A stretch of DNA of 64,000 bases from Gracilaria domingensis (Eukaryota > Rhodophyta > Florideophyceae > Gracilariales > Gracilariaceae). The position numbers and the translations under genes were made by a program. The stretch lies in the NCBI GenBank assembly GCA_022539475.1, contig VCMS01000124.1, positions 1-64,000 on the forward strand. The letters run 5' to 3'. Under the pieces are notes generated by a model that was not told where the DNA came from, made no database searches, and saw nothing but the letters and a program-made list of their open reading frames with translations. Positions within the stretch are counted from its first letter, which is position 1. Each line of letters begins with the position of its first letter. Below are positions 1 to 10,894 of the stretch, piece by piece.

Positions 1-7
1 GCAGTCC

Positions 8-1890
8 GTGACGAAGAGGAGGACTCCCGCTGCTGCTGCTGCAACATCTGCCAGTGAAGAAGGGGAGCCGCGAAGAAATGCAGGAGAACGGGCGCAGGTG
101 AGTTATAGGGAAATTGAGCACGGCCGAAATCGAGGTGCCATAGAAGTTCTGGATAGCTCTGAAGAAGAACAGCGGGCTCCGCCGAGGAAGAAACGGAGAA
201 AGACTTTCACACAACAGATGAGATCTACTCTGAACAGCATGACACCGGATGACCTGATGTCTCAACTAAATGAACATGTGCTGAGAGGAAGGTCGATGAA
301 GGTTCAGTTCGTGGCATTGGGAGAGGGAGCGAATGCAGAGAACGCAGGCAGTTCTGCATTTGTGGATGACGAAGAGCTTCTTTCTGTGACAGTTCCACGG
401 GTTGTCACCGTCGAGAAAGATGCTGCGCCAGACGATCAGCAAGAGACAGGTGGGGGTCATTTGATGACGAGTTACCTACAGCTCTTCCGGAATCTGAGGA
501 GCACGGACTTGTTCGAGGTGACCCATATGATGGCCCACTGAACCCATCATGGTGCGGGTATGCCAGGCTGAGACCGCAGGAATGGCAAGGGAAGAACGTA
601 ATTGAGCACAAGGACCCCTGGCTCAGAGTCATTCACTTGCCGAAGGGACATAGGTCGGAGCTGCTAAGTGTCTCGAATCTTAGAGATGTACACCATCTTG
701 TCTTTTGGCACGCTGCAAGGGCTGAACATCGCCTACGGGCGGAGACATTTGGTATGCAGTATCCTCGTACTCGACCGACAGGTATGGATGATGAAGAGGT
801 GCTGTGGGTTGCTGCGAAGGAGCATGACGAATTTGGGCAAATGTTCTTCGCCCGAATGCAAGCTGAGCTAAGGCAGAATGGATATTGCGTGCTTGATGGC
901 TTTGCGACGGATAATGGTGTCCCTAAATGGGAGGAGTTGGAAGAAGTTCGGGAGTTCGGAGATGTGTCGGGGAAGTTGGTGGACTTCTTCGAGAATGAGT
1001 ATGGAGCGATGCCGGATATACGGAAAGGAGAGGAACAGAAGTCGTTTGTTCAAATAATCAACGATGATAAAGGATGGAAGGACGGTAGCGATGGACCATT
1101 TGAGGGGAGAGTGATGTCGACACGTTGGGGTACGGTGGAGAAGCCGGAGGATAATGAGGAGCTCAGGTGGGTTGTAAGGTCGCGTGCTTTACTTGATGTT
1201 CGAATGGGTACAATTGCTGCGGCTTTGGGACTATGGGACAATGAAAGGGAAGCTGTGAAGATGTACACTCCGAAAACTGGTGGTCGATTTCTGGGGACGA
1301 CGAGAAAGTGCAAGCGCCAGACGCTGCACACCGACTTCAGTGGTCTGGTTACGAAGGAAACAATGAATACTGGCAACCCCGGATACTTTGTAATGGCCTC
1401 TGGGAAAGAGGGCTTTCCTCTCTGGGTGAGCGCTGGAAGCCATCAACTGGTGGGGATGAACAACCAACAGTTGCGAGTGATGTCGGAGGTGTATCCAGCG
1501 AAGAAGATAATCATCCCACCGTACTCTGTATTCGTGGGCCGTGGTGATGTGACACATGCTGGAGCAAGTGGGAAGGACAAGGTGGATAGGCCCGAGTCTA
1601 TGGATTTGCTGGTTAGATACCACATGTACATGGTACCAGAGGGCTACGCACTACCTGATGCTGTTCATCGGGTGCGGGATTTCCGACCCACGTTTGTCAA
1701 TGGTGACGAGGAGGAGGAGGCGGAGGATGAACTGTTGTCCGATAAGGAGGTTGGGGCGGTTGACATGGACGAAGACCAAGTGGTCGTGGAGATTGGTGTG
1801 GAAGCGGACGCCGGTAGAACCGAAGTGCTCGAGAGTAGTAGTGATGACGATTTGCCAATAATGAGGCTGCGAGCGCCTCGAAGTGGATGA
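8..1890 (+). CDS. 2-oxoglutarate/Fe(II)-dependent dioxygenase-like protein with acidic, NLS-bearing N-terminus
   Basis: Two open stretches appear to form one gene: ATG at 8 in frame 2, then frame 1 from about 420 to the stop at 1890. Removing a 32-nt GT...AG segment (450-481) joins them exactly, giving about 616 aa. The N-terminal part is acidic and Ser-rich with a basic PRKKRRK patch, so nuclear location is likely. Numbering from the Met codon at 637, the C-terminal part carries the double-stranded beta-helix signature of the dioxygenase superfamily: HTD (H231, D233), the distal His in VTHAG (H307) and an Arg at R327 that could bind 2-oxoglutarate. The extreme C-terminus is acidic. The substrate cannot be told. 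The start is near the window edge, so further 5' sequence is possible. If the 32-nt segment is not an intron, the gene has a frameshift. Confidence 0.6.
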
Positions 1891-2190
1891 GAATGAGATG
1901 ATTAGTAAATTATGTGTGTCTTGCGAGTATTAAGAGTAGTATACTATTACAAGGCTATACATATGAACATAGAAAAGGTGCGGCAGGCTGGTAATTGAAC
2001 AAATGTCAAACGTCTTTGGTCCAGTTGCGTCTAATTGCAACATGCCAAATGCTCGGTATCGTTAACATCATTGGTGGCACCATTCAATTCGCAATTGAAC
2101 ATGTAGCGTCCTAACACTTCTGAAACTGCACTTAAGGTTGCTTTTAAGAGAAGTATATGCAGTTCCTGTCTATGCGGTACTTGTGGCAGT

Positions 2191-3051
2191 ATGGTGACTG
2201 TATCAGGAAAAATGGCAGAGGAACAGAGAGACTTGGCGGAAATTTCACCAAATACCTTGTCTAAGTTCATATATGCCAATGGTTACGGTATATTAAGTTC
2301 CGTTGATGGAACGTTGAGAAGAGAAGGAGAGTCAATTCCAGAAGAAGTTGTGAAGTGTATGAAGTTCATTGACGAACGTGTTGGTTTCGGACTTGTCACA
2401 GGGGGTGATGTGGGCGACGTGGAGGGGAAAATGGAAGGACTCGGAGACTATAAGTTTGGTGTCTCGGCGAATCATGGAGCTTTCATGCGTTTCTCTGACG
2501 AGAGGGAAATTAAGGGTGCATTCAATGATCACACCCTTGACCACACTGTTGACGGACTACTGTTCCTGGCAAGGGATTTGAATAGGAGGCATGGTATTGT
2601 GAATGATGATGACAAGGGGTTCGTGGAGACCAGAAGTGATAGTGGCCTTCCCAATTTCGTGTACAACAAACTGTGGCAGTGGAAAGAAGAAGTGGATTCT
2701 GCTATTGGGGACCTGTTGCAGAAGATGGATGCGTTTGTTATCTATCCCGGCGATAAAAGTTGCGAAATTGTGGACAAGCGATACACAAAAGGAAGCGGAG
2801 GAGAAAATCTTGTGGATAATGAACCGAGATTTATTGATACGGATGACGTCGTGACGTTCGGAAGTGCTTTGAGCGACGGGCCTTTGCATGAGGTAGGCGT
2901 GTACGGCGTTCACGTCAAAGAAGATTGTATCCCGCGTGGAGTACACAACCTGTTCGAAAGCGTGGAGGATGTACATTCGACAATTATGTTGGTGGCTCTG
3001 TTGTACGGCTACGAGGAAAAGCAGCACGATAAAAACCACCATGAATCATAG
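2191..3051 (+). CDS. HAD-superfamily phosphatase paralogue lacking the nucleophile Asp (likely inactive)
   Basis: This 286-aa protein is clearly paralogous along its length to the minus-strand protein at 3104-3976. Both look like the class IIB (Cof/trehalose-phosphatase-like) HAD group: DxDGT loop, a TGRD-like motif II region and a GNxxxNDGP-like motif IV. Here the first Asp of DxDGT is Ser (SSVDGT, S37); the second Asp (D39) is kept. Motif II reads TGGD instead of TGRD, and motif IV reads GSALSDGP instead of GNASNDGP. In HAD enzymes the first Asp forms the phospho-aspartyl intermediate, so ordinary phosphatase activity is not expected. The frame is intact over 860 bp, which suggests retained function, perhaps binding or regulation. 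A second Met at codon 8 is an alternative start. The gene ends 52 bp from its converging paralogue. Confidence 0.72.
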   Translation: MVTVSGKMAEEQRDLAEISPNTLSKFIYANGYGILSSVDGTLRREGESIPEEVVKCMKFIDERVGFGLVTGGDVGDVEGKMEGLGDYKFGVSANHGAFMRFSDEREIKGAFNDHTLDHTVDGLLFLARDLNRRHGIVNDDDKGFVETRSDSGLPNFVYNKLWQWKEEVDSAIGDLLQKMDAFVIYPGDKSCEIVDKRYTKGSGGENLVDNEPRFIDTDDVVTFGSALSDGPLHEVGVYGVHVKEDCIPRGVHNLFESVEDVHSTIMLVALLYGYEEKQHDKNHHES

Positions 3052-3103
3052 AAGGGTATTGAGATATATACGACACTTTTATTACTGAGATCTCATATCA
3101 TAG

Positions 3104-3976
3104 CTAAGTATTACAGGCATCGTAGCACTGGAAACAAATTCCAAGAGCATTTCTAAACCATTGACACTTGCATTTTCTGTACCCGTACAGTTCTGCCACC
3201 CTTCTGATGGTCTCATGCACGTCCTCCACCCCATCAACAAGATATGTTACCGCTGGTGGAGGGTCGTCTCCCTTCACATGAACTGCGAGGGTTGCCATTT
3301 CATATAGAGGACCATCATTGGAAGCATTCCCGAAAGCAACGATTAAATGTGTGTCGAACTGGGGGTCGTTTTCAACCAAGGCTAGCGCCCCACTATTTTT
3401 CGTGAAACGAATGTCCCCTATGTCACAGTTTTCATCTTGAGGGTACGCAACCAGGTTCGGAAAGGATGTCAACACTTTTGAAATACCGGAGTTAACTTCT
3501 GTTTTCCACTTCGATAGTCCATTGTACGTGAAGTTAGGGAGTCCACTGTCTTTTCTAGTGCTCACCACTGCTTGTTGACGCTCTTCGTGAAGTCCGTGCG
3601 ATTCATTTAAGGAGAGTGCAAGTCTCTCAAGTTCGGCTGCACATCTTTCGTAACCTTCCCTGTCAAGGTCCTGATCAATTTCGGTACCATTGGATAATCT
3701 CACCCGTGCGCCTTGGTTTCCAGAGATGCCAAAAGTGTAGCCACCCAGGTGCTCCATGAAACTCTCGGCATCCTCTATATCTCGCCCAGTAGCAATTCCG
3801 AAACCAACGCGTGCGTTGATGTACTTCATGCATTTGACTGTTTCGGCAGGAATGTTCTCCCCAGCTCTTTTCAGAGTACCGTCAACATCACTAATCACGG
3901 CGTAGCCATTTTCGAATATTTCGTTAGCCAGCTGCTGAGGAGTTACTTCTTGGGCTCTAACTTCCGAGTTATACAT
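3104..3976 (-). CDS. HAD-superfamily phosphatase (Cof/trehalose-phosphatase-like)
   Basis: The frame is open from 4075; Met at 3976 is preferred because homology with the paralogue at 2191-3051 starts just after it, giving about 290 aa. The protein has an intact SDVDGTLK catalytic loop, TGRDIEDAE in the motif II region, a Lys/Thr-containing FTKNSG segment in the motif III region, and GNASNDGP in motif IV. These are the expected residues of an active Mg2+-dependent HAD phosphohydrolase. The cap region resembles sugar-phosphate phosphatases such as trehalose-phosphatase, but the substrate is not defined by sequence alone. The gene is tail-to-tail with its degenerate paralogue, 52 bp apart, so the pair looks like an old inverted duplication. 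The C-terminus has a short Cys-rich tail absent from the paralogue. Confidence 0.75.
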   Translation of the reverse strand: MYNSEVRAQEVTPQQLANEIFENGYAVISDVDGTLKRAGENIPAETVKCMKYINARVGFGIATGRDIEDAESFMEHLGGYTFGISGNQGARVRLSNGTEIDQDLDREGYERCAAELERLALSLNESHGLHEERQQAVVSTRKDSGLPNFTYNGLSKWKTEVNSGISKVLTSFPNLVAYPQDENCDIGDIRFTKNSGALALVENDPQFDTHLIVAFGNASNDGPLYEMATLAVHVKGDDPPPAVTYLVDGVEDVHETIRRVAELYGYRKCKCQWFRNALGICFQCYDACNT

Positions 3977-4572
3977 GTTTTGAAAGCTTTCGAAAGGGTT
4001 CGTTTTGCAAATGGGTGTGGGTATACGAATGAGAAGGATGTGATTGATGTTCACAAGGTGTTTCGTAGTATACAAAGAGTCTAAGAACGACCATATACGG
4101 GTATTGTAGTACTGTTTTAAAACGTTACTAGGAGGAGAAGTTTTTGCATCGATTTGAAGTAAAGAAAGGATGATTTAGTCATAAATTATATGTACGGGTT
4201 CAAGTGGGTAAAGAAAACTGTAAATATCTTTAACATGAGCTTAGAAATCAAGAAGAGTAAAACAACCTCCATTATGGGTTGAAACCCATAAAAGGTTTAC
4301 CTTACTTTATACGGGTGCCCCAAGTAATGCAAACGCTTAGTTCTTCAGAAATATCACAATTTTTGTACTTGTTTCGTTACTAGTATCGTGCACTTTAATG
4401 ATATGGAATGACCATTTTCTATCTAGCAAAGTCTTAGCGAAGTATTAGTGATAAGGGATGTAGGATTTAAAGGGGCATATTTGAACCACAGAAGGACGAA
4501 CAATATAAGTAATGTAATAGGAACAGGTCATTTCGATAAAGTAACTTTTATGTTTAACTATCTCTAAAAGGT

Positions 4573-5505
4573 TTACAACACCGAAAAGTCATGTGTTCTA
4601 ACCTCAAAGCTGGGGAATGGGGAGGGGGATAACTTTTCCTTAACAACGTTGACGTAGTTTGTATGAAAAGGAGCGGGGTCACCGCCTACAATGTTTCTTT
4701 CTTGGCGGGAAAAGTCGTAGAAGTACGCGTTCCTAAACTGAAAGTCGGAGAAAGAAGTAGGGAAGCCAATGAGAGTTTTCCCATATGCAAGAAGTCGCCC
4801 AACGGTCTCTTCCAGGTTGAAAGTAGTACCTGTCTTAAGCGAAACTATCTTCAACAGCTCTTTCATTATTGTGAGCACAACCGTACTGCACTCCGTAGCG
4901 ACTACGTCCATAGGAATGAGACCTCTTGAGGCCCCGACGATGTTGAACGCTGATAGCCACACGAGCTTCTCATAATAGCTTACGAGAAATGTGTCTTCGT
5001 CGACAACCCCGCAAGTGAGACCCATAGACCTAAACCTGTCTGCAACGTTGGAGGCCCACTTTCCTGTTGCGACAGTGAGACCATCCGGACTTTGAGGAGT
5101 GACACCATCCTGCGGAGCTGCGTTTCTTGAGGGGACACCAACGTATAGGACAACTTTTGAACATTTGTCCACACCGAGCTTCGAAAGCAATGGTATGATG
5201 TCTCCATTCTGGAAGAAAACGAGATTCTCTCTGAGCGAATAAGGGCAAGCCTGAATTACGGTCTCCAGGGTGTTCGTTCTTCCACAAACTAGTATCGGTA
5301 CATCAGAAAGATGAGAGGTAGCAGCCATGCTGCAGAATTCGTGTGCGGAAATGACCGTATCTTCTTCGTTCGCCAGCATGGTACCTATACGCCCCCTTCC
5401 AACAATAACGGCCCGAGTCCTTCGGGCGGGAGATGAGGCCTGAGGGACGTCAGAGTATCTGGGACTCGGAGGCGGAGTCGGAGGCATGTCGGACTGGGAG
5501 TTCAT
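4573..5505 (-). CDS. Ketopantoate-reductase-like NAD(P)-dependent oxidoreductase
   Basis: Starting at Met 5505 the protein is 310 aa. A Pro/Ser-rich leader of about 30 residues precedes a Rossmann nucleotide-binding fingerprint, AVIVGRGRIGTML (GxGxxG at 36-41). The C-terminal half has a conserved-looking KLVWLSAFNIVGA helix, similar to the helical C-terminal domain of ApbA/PanE-type reductases. The assignment rests on the fold-level pattern, not on proven catalytic residues, so the substrate is open. The frame stays open to 5820, but the upstream extension is compositionally odd and more likely a 5' untranslated region. A TATA-like run lies near 5868-5875 on this strand. The truncated epimerase begins about 400 bp away on the other strand. 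Confidence 0.55.
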   Translation of the reverse strand: MNSQSDMPPTPPPSPRYSDVPQASSPARRTRAVIVGRGRIGTMLANEEDTVISAHEFCSMAATSHLSDVPILVCGRTNTLETVIQACPYSLRENLVFFQNGDIIPLLSKLGVDKCSKVVLYVGVPSRNAAPQDGVTPQSPDGLTVATGKWASNVADRFRSMGLTCGVVDEDTFLVSYYEKLVWLSAFNIVGASRGLIPMDVVATECSTVVLTIMKELLKIVSLKTGTTFNLEETVGRLLAYGKTLIGFPTSFSDFQFRNAYFYDFSRQERNIVGGDPAPFHTNYVNVVKEKLSPSPFPSFEVRTHDFSVL

Positions 5506-5902
5506 TGCAAGTGTTCGATTGTTTTTGTGTGACGATAAAAAGGGAAGATGGGGCGGAGAACTGCTGGGGTAAAGAGTGATACGTAAGTACAAACGGTTGG
5601 GAAGCGCAGAACGGGAACATGGTTCACTTTGTGAAAGTGAGCGAAATGTATGATATGTGATTGTACTGAATGAATGATAGGCCTTGTATGAGACGACAAG
5701 CCACAAAGTGTGATGATGTTTTATGAAAGGTAGGTGGAAGAGTAGAAAGTGTGCAATGAATGAAACTGATTTCGAACCTGAGTTGTAAAGTAGTTGTAAA
5801 GTACGAGTTACGGGGAGCATGAATACAGGATGAAAGGAGCCATTTTGGCTTCATAAATGACGTGAACGGGTTTTATAGCTTCACTCGGATTGCCATAATT
5901 AA

Positions 5903-6223
5903 AAGGATGGAGTTGGATTGCGCCCGAATACGTCTATAAAGGTCGTAGAAGCACTTATGAAGGAAGGAGTTGTAGACATGTTATTGTTGATGACGGTGGA
6001 GCCAGGGTTTGGAGGACAGGCGTTTATGGAGGGTGTTCTTGATAAGGTGCGACATGCAAGGGAGTTGTACCCAAGAATAGGGATACAGGTGGATGGAGGT
6101 ATTGGACTGAGTACTGTGAAAGCAGTAGTGAAGGCCGGTGCAAACATTTCAGTTGCAGGATCTGCCATCTTTGGCTCGAGTAACCCAGCTCATGTCATAG
6201 CTGGTTTTCGAAAGGTTGGTTAG
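5903..6223 (+). pseudogene. rpe: Ribulose-phosphate 3-epimerase, C-terminal fragment
   Basis: About 106 codons up to the stop at 6221-6223 match the second half of ribulose-5-phosphate 3-epimerase: GLRPNT, then MTVEPGFGGQ, VDGG and VAGSAIFG. The VDGG aspartate is one of the two catalytic acids of this TIM barrel. The first half, with the other catalytic Asp and the metal-binding His residues, is missing. A stop codon sits in frame at 5900-5902, and only the antisense gene lies upstream. The piece is therefore a truncated copy, or a terminal exon whose upstream exons I cannot see. AAAAG at 5901-5905 could serve as a weak acceptor. No damage is visible inside the retained part. Confidence 0.75.
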
Positions 6224-6856
6224 AGATAGTAGCATAAATTTATTGTTTATTACATTGTTACCTTTACGTGTTATCACGACTATATTCTCCGTCTCCATTG
6301 GAGATGTATTTCTCTTGTATGACAACCGGGAAAGGATGTGAGAGAACATAAATATATCCCCAGTGGACGCTGAGAGGGAGGATGAACTACTCTACGTGCT
6401 ACCATTGTTACCCATCCGGTGTCGAGTGGTGACATATTCTTTTTTTGTCACAACCCACAAAGGATGTGACGGAAGAAGAACATGCCCCCAGTCGAGACAG
6501 AGGGTGAGCAACTCTAAGTACAATCACTAGTCCCTAGCTTGCCTCCACTGGCAATATCTTCCTGTTTTGCTATAACCATCGAGTGGGGTTATGGTGGAAG
6601 AGAAAAATATCGCCGGTCGAGGCGAGGTGGGTGGGGACTATGTGAAGAGGGGACAGAGAGATGGCGCTTAAATAGTGGAAGGTGCGGAGGTGTACAGTGG
6701 ATGTTTTGGCGGGAAATGGGATGAGGGAAACAGGGACAATCATGGTGCTGGATATAGCCCGTGTGGTTGGACAGTGGGGGTGGACAGCACAGTTTAGCTC
6801 GATTGCACTGTATCGCAGCGGAAACTTCGATCCAACTACTACTTCTTCTTCTGAAT

Positions 6857-7786
6857 ATGTCGAACGGATACGTGAAGGATGAGGAGCTGTGGGTGCTGTT
6901 GGAGGGGAAGGAGGTACCGCAGACGCCGTCACCAAAGCGGGAAGAGGACGTGATTACGGCGGCTGGTCGGATGTCGCAGAAGAAGGAAGTGGCTGAGAAA
7001 GGAAAGAAGTGTGAGGCGAGGAGAGGGGATGGTGATGAGGTGGAGAAGGGGGTAGAATTGGAGGTGGAGGGGGTCGCAATGGAGGGAAGGGGTGCGGTGC
7101 ATCTGAGTCAGTTAGAGGTTGGAGACCAGATAGAGAGTGGGGGCGGAGAGGGTGACAGGGAGATGCGGTTTGTGGGGGAGATGAAGGCGAGGGTGGGGAT
7201 GTTGGGGTTGGTGATGAAGGAGCAACTGGACGATGGAATTGTGGAGATTGTAACGGAAATGGGCGGTGTGGTGCTGAGTGGGGGTGGTAGTGGTGTTTCG
7301 GTTGAGGCGATTTCGAGCTTGCGGAATTCGTTGTCGGTATTGGGAGTGGAGATGAGAAATCATGTGTATGGGATAGTGGAGTGTGCGGGAAGGGAGGTTG
7401 GAGAGTTGCGGGAGGAGAATAGGGTTCTGAACGAGAGGTTGGACGTGCTGGAGAAGGAGGTGAAGGAGCTGTGCAAGAGGCAAAGATTGGTGGAAGAGGA
7501 GACGGTGAAAGGAGGTGTGGAGGGAAAGACGGAGAAGGGAAGTGTGGGAAGGGTGGCGGTGCAGAAGGGGTCTCCTGTGACACCGAAGACAAAGGGTGGT
7601 GGGGTTGGGGATGGGAAGAGCCGTCTGAAGAAGAGGCGTAAGGAGATGAAGAAGGTGGTGGAGGAGGTGCCGCGGGAGGGAGTGGGAGCTCCGGTGGTGA
7701 CTGGGTTTAGGAGTGCGGCGGAGGTAGCGCGGACTGCGAAGGGGATTCTGAGGGGACAGGAGGAGAGAAGAATGGGAGGGATTTGA
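6857..7786 (+). CDS. Coiled-coil protein of unknown function
   Basis: From ATG 6857 the frame encodes 309 aa. The N-terminal third is charged and Glu/Lys/Gly-rich. A clear heptad region (AGREVGELREENRVLNERLD and on to about residue 220) predicts a dimerising coiled coil, followed by a basic Lys/Arg-rich C-terminus. The DNA strand is strongly purine-rich (GGA/GAG runs), and the opposite strand has long Pro/Ser/His-rich open frames that look like by-products. No enzyme domain is visible. It lies just upstream of the truncated Ty3-type element and could be a host gene or a structural (gag-like) ORF of another element. Low sequence complexity limits certainty. Confidence 0.45.
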   Translation: MSNGYVKDEELWVLLEGKEVPQTPSPKREEDVITAAGRMSQKKEVAEKGKKCEARRGDGDEVEKGVELEVEGVAMEGRGAVHLSQLEVGDQIESGGGEGDREMRFVGEMKARVGMLGLVMKEQLDDGIVEIVTEMGGVVLSGGGSGVSVEAISSLRNSLSVLGVEMRNHVYGIVECAGREVGELREENRVLNERLDVLEKEVKELCKRQRLVEEETVKGGVEGKTEKGSVGRVAVQKGSPVTPKTKGGGVGDGKSRLKKRRKEMKKVVEEVPREGVGAPVVTGFRSAAEVARTAKGILRGQEERRMGGI

Positions 7787-8178
7787 AGCCGTTTTGGGGC
7801 GAGGCGGGTATACGAGAAGGGGGAGAGTTGTGCACCTGACTTCTACAAAATGAACGCGTGATGGGCGAGAAATGCGTAAATAGCGGGGGTGGTGTGGACT
7901 GGGAAGAAGTGATGGGATGATTGAGGTGGGATGAGTTGCGATTGGCATTGCAACATGGGAGAAAATGGAAACGCAAACTAGCACGAGTGCAGTTTTGAGA
8001 GAGGGTCGCGGAAAAGAGTGAATGGGGTGGTGCGGCGAAGTAGAACCTCTACAAAAACTAGGGGACCCAAGCACTAAACTGCGCGAAATGGAATTTAATA
8101 TTCCAAAATTTCTTAATTTTTTGAGTGCCAGCCTCTGCTACCCCCTCGCGCGCCCCAAATAGCCCCAAAACTAGCTAG
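7787..8178. other. Intergenic, no gene seen
   Basis: This stretch of about 390 bp between the coiled-coil ORF and the first recognisable codons of the Ty3-type element has no supported gene. The boundary at about 8178 is where retroelement homology stops, so it marks a 5' truncation point. Confidence 0.5.
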
Positions 8179-10310
8179 TTTCCAAAGCGAACAGACTATA
8201 TTCCACTTTGCAGAACACAGACGACGGATCACTCGTCCCTCCGTTGGCTTATGGAAATTGCTGAGCCATCCGAACGCTTAATGCGTTGGCACTTGAGGTT
8301 ATCGGAATTGGATTTCGCAGTTACGTACAAAAAAGAAACGTTGAATCTGCAGGCAGATGCGCTATCCCGCTTGCGAACAAACGCAGAAGCAGCACCAGTG
8401 GACGACTTGGATATACTGTGCTTCATGGTGGAAGACCAGACGGGATGGGTCTGATCCCTGTCGGATGATGTCTGTGACGACATTTTGCTCACTTCTGAGA
8501 AGTCAGATCCCTTAGTTGGATCTTTTGTACCCATAACTCCGGAGGAGATGATCCGAGGACAGCAAACGGATGAGTTCTGTACACGGATCCGTGCTCGTCT
8601 CAACGAAGGAGATGGTATACTTTCCAAGGTTAACAATCAGAGGTACCTGGTTAGGTTGGTCGAAGCGTGCGCTCAAATAGTGGTCTCATACTCGCTGCAA
8701 CACCGTGTATTGGTCATGTCAAACTACGTGAAAGTAGGAGCTCACCCAGGGGGTCGAAAGTTATACTTGAACTTACCTGGGGACGTCTACTGGCCATCTA
8801 TGGCATTGGACTGCTATGCAGTACGACGATCTTGCACCGAGTGTGCGAAGAATAACGTTAGACTTCGTAAGCACTCGAAGAAGTTAACGCTGTTCCCAGC
8901 ACGGTCTCCTTTGGAGTTTATCTCCATCGATATCTTAGGAGAATTGATCCGGACTGCTAGAGGTGACCGATAACTTTTGGTGATTAGCGATAGGTTCACT
9001 AAGTTGGTACGGACAGTCGAGTTGAAACGAATTACGGCCACCCTGGTTGCACAAGCCTTTGTCACCCACTGGGTCTTTGTGTACGGTCCACCGGTTCATC
9101 TATTATCAGATAACCGTTCACAGTTTACGTCAAAGTTTTTCCAGGACGTCTGTCTGATCTCGAGTGTCAAGAATCTATTTACAACCACCTACCACCCCCA
9201 AACAAATGGTCAGGTAGAACGATTTGACCGTACAATGCTAAATGCATTAAGATCTTATTTAGCAGATCATCCCAAGGATTGGGATTTGTATACGGACGCA
9301 ATCACGTACGCGTTCAACACTCAAGTCCACCGGGTAACGAAGTTAGCACCTTTTGAGTTGGTATTGTCAAGGGAACCGCCACCGGTTGCAATCGAGGCTC
9401 AAGAAACGCTTTCTACGTACCCGTCCGTTGGGTTATACAAGAACGCTTGGAAGGATTGGTTAACCAAAATGGTACCGGTCGCTCGTACAGCGATGGATAA
9501 GGCGGAGGCCGTTTATAAGCGCAACTTCGATGCTAAGGTTAAGACCCCATTACCGAAGGTCACACCAAACGAGATGGTATTTCTCCGAAAGGAATACTAT
9601 AATCCGGAGAAGAAACGCCGCCATAAGCTCTCGCCAATCCCGGAAGGATCTGACAAGGTTGTTTCTGTTACGGACGATACCGTCGTATTGGATATCAGTA
9701 ACCCCCACGAACGGATATCGTTAGACCGTGTCACGTTGGCCCACCGCCATACGTTCACGTTAACCCCCAACCGGGTGAAGTTACAGGAGACGAACAGGTC
9801 GTACCTTCGCGCCCTGCGACTCTCCGCCCTGATCGCGGTTTATCCGACCTGTCGAAATCGGAATCACCCCGGCGGGTAAGGCAACCCGTTGCGGGAATTG
9901 AGGAGGAACACTCAACTAGAGTTGACCCCCGACCTCACCTTGTGGCTCCCGTGCCACCGCCTAAGGAGGGGGAGGGAAGTACGGAAACCGTTACACCGGC
10001 GTCAAACGGTTACACTGTATCGAAAGGTACCGCAACCAATCTCGCGGTCTCTACCGATCACGTTGTGACGCGCCAAGGCGCTGTACCTCGTGGTAATACT
10101 CCGTCGAGCTCATTGAGCAACGCTCTTGAAACAGCGAGCCCGGCTCAGGCAGTACACACCGCTGTAAATAACGTAACCCCGTCCGGAACACCCCAACCGA
10201 GTGAGGTCATCACCCGCGGAGCGGAAAAGACAGTATTCGTAGACCCGGGGCCTCTGGAGGGTGCAGAACCGCAAGCGGTAGACCAGCTCGACGTTACCGA
10301 CCGGTGTTAA
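8179..10310 (+). pseudogene. pol: Ty3-type pol fragment: RNase H end, integrase (broken)
   Basis: The frame opens in RNase H (TDHSSLRWLM, then DALSRL). A TGA at 8452-8454 interrupts it, followed in the same frame by a zinc-binding region ending SCTECAKN and an integrase core. The catalytic triad is visible: D in ISIDILG, D in LLSDNRSQF and E in TNGQVERFDR. A TAA at 8971-8973 lies between the first and second acidic residues. Near 9780-9800 the frame shifts: the plausible continuation, Pro/Ser/Thr-rich, runs in the next frame to the stop at 10308-10310. With two stops and one shift no full polyprotein can be made without recoding. Confidence 0.85.
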
Positions 10311-10894
10311 CCACGCCGTGGTACGAGGAAACGAGAAGTCGTACTTACCCGAGTATTATTTGGGAGAACAACCTTGGAAAGGTGTAGTATGAAGTACAAG
10401 TGTAGAAACCGTCGATGGTGCACCTACGTCGCGTGGTAGAAGACTCAAGACACACTCAAGTGCAGAGTAATACGTTGTGCAACGTGGCGAAGTATGAAAA
10501 GCACCGCCGATGCGGAGAACCGCTGACAGCAAGCCGCGTGCGTCGGCAACACACGTGCACGGTGCACTCCGTACGGTCGCCGTCCAATGGTGAACGGACA
10601 CCTGTTAGGGTAACTCGTGGCGCGCGCGTGTGCCATCGCTCAGCCAACCAGAAGGCCGCGATATGCACCGTGATCGGTCAACCCGCCTCCGTGGCGAACG
10701 AGCGAAACCTTGCCCGTTCTCCGTCAAACGGACGACCCTTCTGAATAGTGAGAGGGAGCTCGAAGTCCCGACTCTACCGTTGGACGGTCGGAAGCTCAAC
10801 ATTAACGAGCCGAAGCTCATCGGGCTCAGGAAGAAGAGTACTTTAAGAAGAACCTTTCAGGTCGGAGATTGGACGCTTCTTGCGTAAGTTGTGA

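Noticed and set aside
6954-8074. Long Pro/Ser/His-rich minus ORFs
   Set aside because: Reverse complement of a purine-rich coding strand; low complexity and no domain.
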